From positions 124,001 to 188,000 of the forward strand of contig JAQBOM010000003.1 in NCBI GenBank assembly GCA_028288025.1: a DNA stretch of 64,000 bases, read 5' to 3'. The notes beneath the pieces were generated by a model. That model saw only the letters and a list, made by a program, of their open reading frames with translations, was not told the origin of the DNA and ran no database searches. This stretch comes from Mucilaginibacter sp. GTDB lineage: Bacteria > Bacteroidota > Bacteroidia > Sphingobacteriales > Sphingobacteriaceae. The translations under genes and the position numbers were made by a program. Positions 60,582 to 64,000 of the stretch are shown here, piece by piece. Numbering within the stretch: the first letter of the stretch is position 1; each line of letters opens with the position of its first letter.

Positions 60582-60647
60582 GTACTGAATAGCCACATTA
60601 GGACTATAAATACGCTAACAAATTTAAAGAACGATCAGCAAGTGAGC

Positions 60648-61637
60648 ATGAAACCGATACTAAATCACCTGTTTGAAAATAAAACATTTTCTCGGGAGCA
60701 ATCAAAAGATATTTTGATTTTAATTGCCCAGGGAAATTATAACAATTCGCAAATGGCTGCGTTTATGACGGCCTATTGCATGCGCAGCATCACAGTGAAT
60801 GAGCTCGAGGGCTTTAGGGACGCCATGCTTGAGCTTTGCATGCAGACAGATCTGGGCACCAATGATCTGATCGACCTTTGCGGCACCGGTGGCGACGGCA
60901 AGGATACTTTCAATATTTCCACCCTCGCTTCATTCGTGGTTGCCGGTGCCGGATATAAAGTGGCTAAGCACGGCAATTATGGCGTTTCGTCTGGATGCGG
61001 CTCATCCAATGTGATGGAACACCTCGGATGCAAATTCACAAACGACAGGGATAAACTGAGAGAAAATATTGAATATGCCAATATTTGCTTTTTACATGCC
61101 CCGTTGTTCCACCCTGCTATGAAAACCGTTGCGCCTATCCGGAAAGAACTTAGCGTAAAGACATTTTTTAATATGCTTGGCCCGCTTGTGAACCCGGCAA
61201 AGCCGAAGAACCAGTTGGTAGGCGTATTCAATTTAGAGCTTGCGCGGATTTATGCTTACCTGTACCAAAAATCAGATATAAAATATACTATCCTGAACGC
61301 GCTGGAGGGTTACGATGAAATTTCGCTTACGTGCGATTTTAAAACCTTCTCCGCCGATGGCGAAAAAATTAATAGCATCGAAAGCCTGGGCTTTTCAAAA
61401 CTCGACCCACGGGAAATAATGGGCGGTTCGTCGATCGGCGAATCTGCTGAAATTTTTATGAAAGTGCTCAATGCAACGGCTACAACGGCACAACACAATG
61501 TTGTTTTAGCCAATGCGGCATTAGCCATAAAAACCATTCACCCGGAAAAAAGCTTTGCCGATTGTTTTTATGAGGCCGAGGCTTCCCTTATGGGCAAACG
61601 CGCATTAAAAAGCTTTAATACCTTAGTCAATAATTGA
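60648..61637 (+). CDS. trpD: anthranilate phosphoribosyltransferase
   Basis: Transfers phosphoribose from PRPP to anthranilate. 329 residues from the ATG at 60648; in-frame codons upstream lie in the attenuator and are not coding. Motifs: DLCGTGGDGKDTFNIST (PRPP), KHGNYGVSSGCGSSNVMEHLG, FLHAPLFHPAMK, FNMLGPLVNPAK. Normal length. It is the first structural gene after the attenuator; no trpE or trpG precedes it. Confidence 0.95.
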   Translation: MKPILNHLFENKTFSREQSKDILILIAQGNYNNSQMAAFMTAYCMRSITVNELEGFRDAMLELCMQTDLGTNDLIDLCGTGGDGKDTFNISTLASFVVAGAGYKVAKHGNYGVSSGCGSSNVMEHLGCKFTNDRDKLRENIEYANICFLHAPLFHPAMKTVAPIRKELSVKTFFNMLGPLVNPAKPKNQLVGVFNLELARIYAYLYQKSDIKYTILNALEGYDEISLTCDFKTFSADGEKINSIESLGFSKLDPREIMGGSSIGESAEIFMKVLNATATTAQHNVVLANAALAIKTIHPEKSFADCFYEAEASLMGKRALKSFNTLVNN

Positions 61638-61638
61638 G

Positions 61639-62280
61639 ATGAAAATAAAGGTCTGTGGTTTAAAGATACCTGAGAACATTAAAGCTGTAGCCGCTTTGCA
61701 CCCGGACTATATGGGCTTTATTTTCTACGAGAACTCACCGAGGTATGTCGGGAATCCCACTGAAGAAATACTAAAAAATATCCCGGCATCAATACAAAAA
61801 ACTGCTGTGTTCGTAAATGAAAGCGCCGAAGAGATCGACACACTTATAGAAAAGTATCATTTTGATGCAATACAATTGCACGGCGGCGAAGATCCCGATT
61901 TTGCCCGTTCATTCAGGAATAAGGTGAAAGTGATTAAGGCTTTTGGTGTGGATAACACGTTTAACTTTGAACGGCTTAACGACTATGTGGATAAGGTCGA
62001 TTATTTTTTATTCGACACTAGAACAGAAAAACACGGCGGATCGGGAAAACCTTTTGACTGGTCAGTTCTAAATAACTATCAGCTGGATATTCCATTTTTT
62101 TTAAGCGGTGGTATAAGCTCTGAAAACCTGGAACAGGTATTAAATTTAAATCATCCGCAATTATATGGTGTCGACCTGAACAGTAAGTTCGAGGACACGC
62201 CCGGTGTTAAAAATATTGAGCATTTGACAAAAGCATTTGAAACCGTTAAAAAAGCATATACCAATGAAATACGGGGTTAA
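61639..62280 (+). CDS. trpF: phosphoribosylanthranilate isomerase
   Basis: 213-residue TIM barrel. [14 protein letters not shown] gives the catalytic Cys, [14 protein letters not shown] follows, [11 protein letters not shown] is strand 4, and [19 protein letters not shown] carries the catalytic Asp. [16 protein letters not shown] is the phosphate site. One base separates it from trpD, and it overlaps trpB by 17 bp. Confidence 0.95.
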   Translation: MKIKVCGLKIPENIKAVAALHPDYMGFIFYENSPRYVGNPTEEILKNIPASIQKTAVFVNESAEEIDTLIEKYHFDAIQLHGGEDPDFARSFRNKVKVIKAFGVDNTFNFERLNDYVDKVDYFLFDTRTEKHGGSGKPFDWSVLNNYQLDIPFFLSGGISSENLEQVLNLNHPQLYGVDLNSKFEDTPGVKNIEHLTKAFETVKKAYTNEIRG

Positions 62281-63445
62281 CGAAAAAGGATATTACGGAG
62301 ATTTTGGCGGAGCATATATACCTGAAATGCTCTACCCCAATGTAGAAGAGCTGCGCGAGCAATATCTAAAAATAATCAACGATGCAGACTTTATAGCCGA
62401 ATTTGACCAGCTTTTGAAGGATTATGTGGGTCGTCCATCGCCGTTATATCATGCCAAACGTTTTTCCGAAAAGTATGGCGCCAATATATTTTTTAAACGC
62501 GAAGATCTGAACCATACCGGCTCTCATAAGATCAACAATGCTATCGGGCAAATACTTTTAGCTATCCGTTTAGGAAAGAAACGCATTATCGCCGAAACCG
62601 GCGCGGGGCAACACGGTGTAGCAACCGCTACTGTTTGCGCCTTAAAGGGCATTGAATGCGTGGTTTACATGGGTGCGGTAGATATGGAACGCCAGGCGCC
62701 TAACGTTTCACGCATGAAAATGCTTGGCGCGAAAGTGGTTCCGGCTACATCGGGCAGCAAAACGTTAAAGGATGCCACCAACGAGGCGCTGCGCGACTGG
62801 ATAGGCAATCCGGTTGATACACATTATATCATCGGTTCGGTTGTTGGCCCCTACCCTTACCCGGATATGGTGGCACGGTTTCAGTCGGTTATTTCGGCGG
62901 AAGCAAAAAAACAACTGTTTGAACAAACCGGGAAGGAACTGCCGGAATATGTAATGGCCTGTGTGGGCGGTGGCAGCAACGCCATGGGTATGTTCTATCA
63001 TTTTCTTGATGACGAAAAGGTAAAGCTGGTTGCTGTTGAAGCGGCTGGAAAAGGGGTCGATAGCGGTCATTCCGCAGCCACAACCTTTTTAGGCCGCGAA
63101 GGCGTTTTACACGGCAGCCGCACGATATTGATGCAAACCGACGATGGGCAGGTTGTTGAACCCTACTCTATCTCGGCAGGTTTGGATTATCCCGGCATCG
63201 GACCGCAGCATGCGCATTTATATAAAATTAACCGTGCACAATACGTTAGCATTACAGATGATGAAGCGCTACAAGCAGGGTTACTATGCTCGCAACTGGA
63301 GGGCATTATACCAGCCATTGAAACGGCACATGCCCTGGCTTATCTCGAAAAAATGACATTTAACCCCGATGATAATGTAGTTATCTGCCTTTCCGGCCGG
63401 GGGGATAAGGATTTGGATACGTACATAAAGTATTTTGGATATTAA
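62264..63445 (+). CDS. trpB: tryptophan synthase beta subunit
   Basis: 393 residues from the ATG at 62264 ([20 protein letters not shown]), overlapping trpF. PLP lysine in [15 protein letters not shown], catalytic Glu in [13 protein letters not shown], the PLP phosphate loop [13 protein letters not shown], and [13 protein letters not shown] complete the active site. It joins indole and serine to tryptophan, with TrpA supplying indole through the tunnel. Confidence 0.97.
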   Translation: MKYGVNEKGYYGDFGGAYIPEMLYPNVEELREQYLKIINDADFIAEFDQLLKDYVGRPSPLYHAKRFSEKYGANIFFKREDLNHTGSHKINNAIGQILLAIRLGKKRIIAETGAGQHGVATATVCALKGIECVVYMGAVDMERQAPNVSRMKMLGAKVVPATSGSKTLKDATNEALRDWIGNPVDTHYIIGSVVGPYPYPDMVARFQSVISAEAKKQLFEQTGKELPEYVMACVGGGSNAMGMFYHFLDDEKVKLVAVEAAGKGVDSGHSAATTFLGREGVLHGSRTILMQTDDGQVVEPYSISAGLDYPGIGPQHAHLYKINRAQYVSITDDEALQAGLLCSQLEGIIPAIETAHALAYLEKMTFNPDDNVVICLSGRGDKDLDTYIKYFGY

Positions 63446-63531
63446 TAGTCCATGGTCGATAGTCCATAGACATAGCCAATAAATCAATTTAAAAAAACAG
63501 CCATGGACTATGGACCATAGTTTATAGACAA
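63446..63531. repeat. CCATGGTC-type inverted repeat inside the trp operon
   Basis: tagtccatggtcgatagtcc then atagacatagcc on the left and gccatggactatggaccata on the right, 95 bp between trpB and trpA. Sister of 11401-11480. Confidence 0.65.
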
Positions 63532-63540
63532 AAACAAAGA

Positions 63541-64000
63541 ATGAATCGTCTGAACGCGCTTTTTAATAAGAAAAAAGATAACCTGTTATCGATCTATTAC
63601 ACCGCAGGATATCCTGAAGTAAATACCACCCTCGATATTGCCGAAGCTTTGGAGAAGGCCGGCGTCGATTTCCTGGAAATTGGTTTCCCCTACTCCGACC
63701 CGGTGGCCGACGGGCCGACCATACAGCATAGCTCCGAAAAAGCGCTGCAAAACGGGATGACCTTAACTTTGCTTTTTGAACAGTTAAAGGATCTGCGTAA
63801 ACGCGTAACTATCCCGATTCTTTTGATGGGTTATGTGAACCCAATCGTTCAATACGGCGTGGAACGCTTTTGTAAACAAGCCGCCGAACTTGGGGTTGAT
63901 GGCATCATTGTACCCGACCTGCCGATGTACGAGTACGAGGCCATGTATTCCCGCTATTTTATCGACAACAACCTCAGCAATATTTTCCTGGTAACGCCGC
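63541..64000 (+). CDS. trpA: tryptophan synthase alpha subunit, 3' end cut by window edge
   Basis: ATG at 63541 opens MNRLNALFNKKKDNLLSIYY; 153 complete codons are in the window and there is no stop. Catalytic Glu46 (FLEIGFPYSDP) and Asp57 (VADGPTIQ) are present, as are LLMGYVNPIVQYG and DGIIVPDLPMYE. It cleaves indole-3-glycerol phosphate to indole and glyceraldehyde 3-phosphate. Separated from trpB by a repeat-bearing 95-bp gap rather than overlapping it. Confidence 0.95.
   Translation, partial: MNRLNALFNKKKDNLLSIYYTAGYPEVNTTLDIAEALEKAGVDFLEIGFPYSDPVADGPTIQHSSEKALQNGMTLTLLFEQLKDLRKRVTIPILLMGYVNPIVQYGVERFCKQAAELGVDGIIVPDLPMYEYEAMYSRYFIDNNLSNIFLVTP

Noticed and set aside
60558..60647. N-terminal extension of TrpD
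   Set aside because: It would translate the terminator stem of the attenuator; the ATG at 60648 begins the family sequence.

Overview
The window looks like chromosome of a Bacteroidota bacterium of the family Sphingobacteriaceae (Mucilaginibacter or Pedobacter type). The evidence is promoter boxes of the form TAnnTTTG with an upstream TTG, very weak ribosome binding sites, a fused MurF-alanine racemase, DUF4290, several GIN-domain (DUF2807) proteins, and a clpX-clpP-tig order. Genus and species are inference. The left edge cuts the 5' end of a glycoamylase-like gene and the right edge cuts trpA.

Layout. 1-5978: glycoamylase-family protein, PcrA/UvrD helicase, XRE regulator, and a TPR sensor that has a histidine-kinase H-box but no ATPase domain. 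6139-7730: a promoter with a long leader feeds a four-gene cassette of small exported proteins. Three are 48-49 aa peptides ending in SAD or TAD; the fourth is 225 aa made of sixteen near-identical 12-residue units that also end in TAD. 7890-17502: M20 peptidase, dipeptide epimerase, DUF4290, MurA, GT39, DUF486, cystathionine beta-synthase and AMP nucleosidase. 17540-21151: ClpX, ClpP and trigger factor. 22226-26327: three GIN-domain proteins, two of them close paralogues flanking a gluconokinase. 26700-33731: zincless Fpg/Nei glycosylase, NHL-repeat lipoprotein and the uronate operon uxaC-kdgK-eda-uxaA. 33995-38775: beta-helix lipoprotein, MEDS/PAS histidine kinase and MFS permease.

38963-44764 is an AT-rich accessory stretch seeded by tRNA genes. 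It holds tRNA-Gly, tRNA-Leu, a HEPN-like protein with a divergent 51-aa partner ORF, a structurally odd tRNA with anticodon TGA, a frameshifted serine-recombinase remnant and a ChrB (chromate resistance) remnant. It also holds a small regulon: a membrane-spanning winged-helix regulator between a SUMF1-domain gene and a BNR-propeller gene, both preceded by the same leader with three spaced TTTACA boxes.

44868-60313 returns to backbone: cold-shock proteins, a luciferase-like oxidoreductase, RecX, MurF-Alr, DUF502, two tandem Tet-type MFS pumps, a LOG-like protein, a sodium symporter, RecR, GT2, SDR, a MazF toxin pair, DUF433 and a Kir channel. 60427-64000 is a tryptophan operon (trpD-trpF-trpB-trpA) preceded by a clear attenuator: a 15-residue leader peptide with three consecutive Trp codons, an antiterminator and a terminator.

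Intergenic spaces carry several families of short repeats (GACTTT-type, TTGATT-type, CCATGGTC-type and a GTCATTTCGAACG inverted repeat) that recur across the window. All functional calls rest on reading the sequence; no database search was run.
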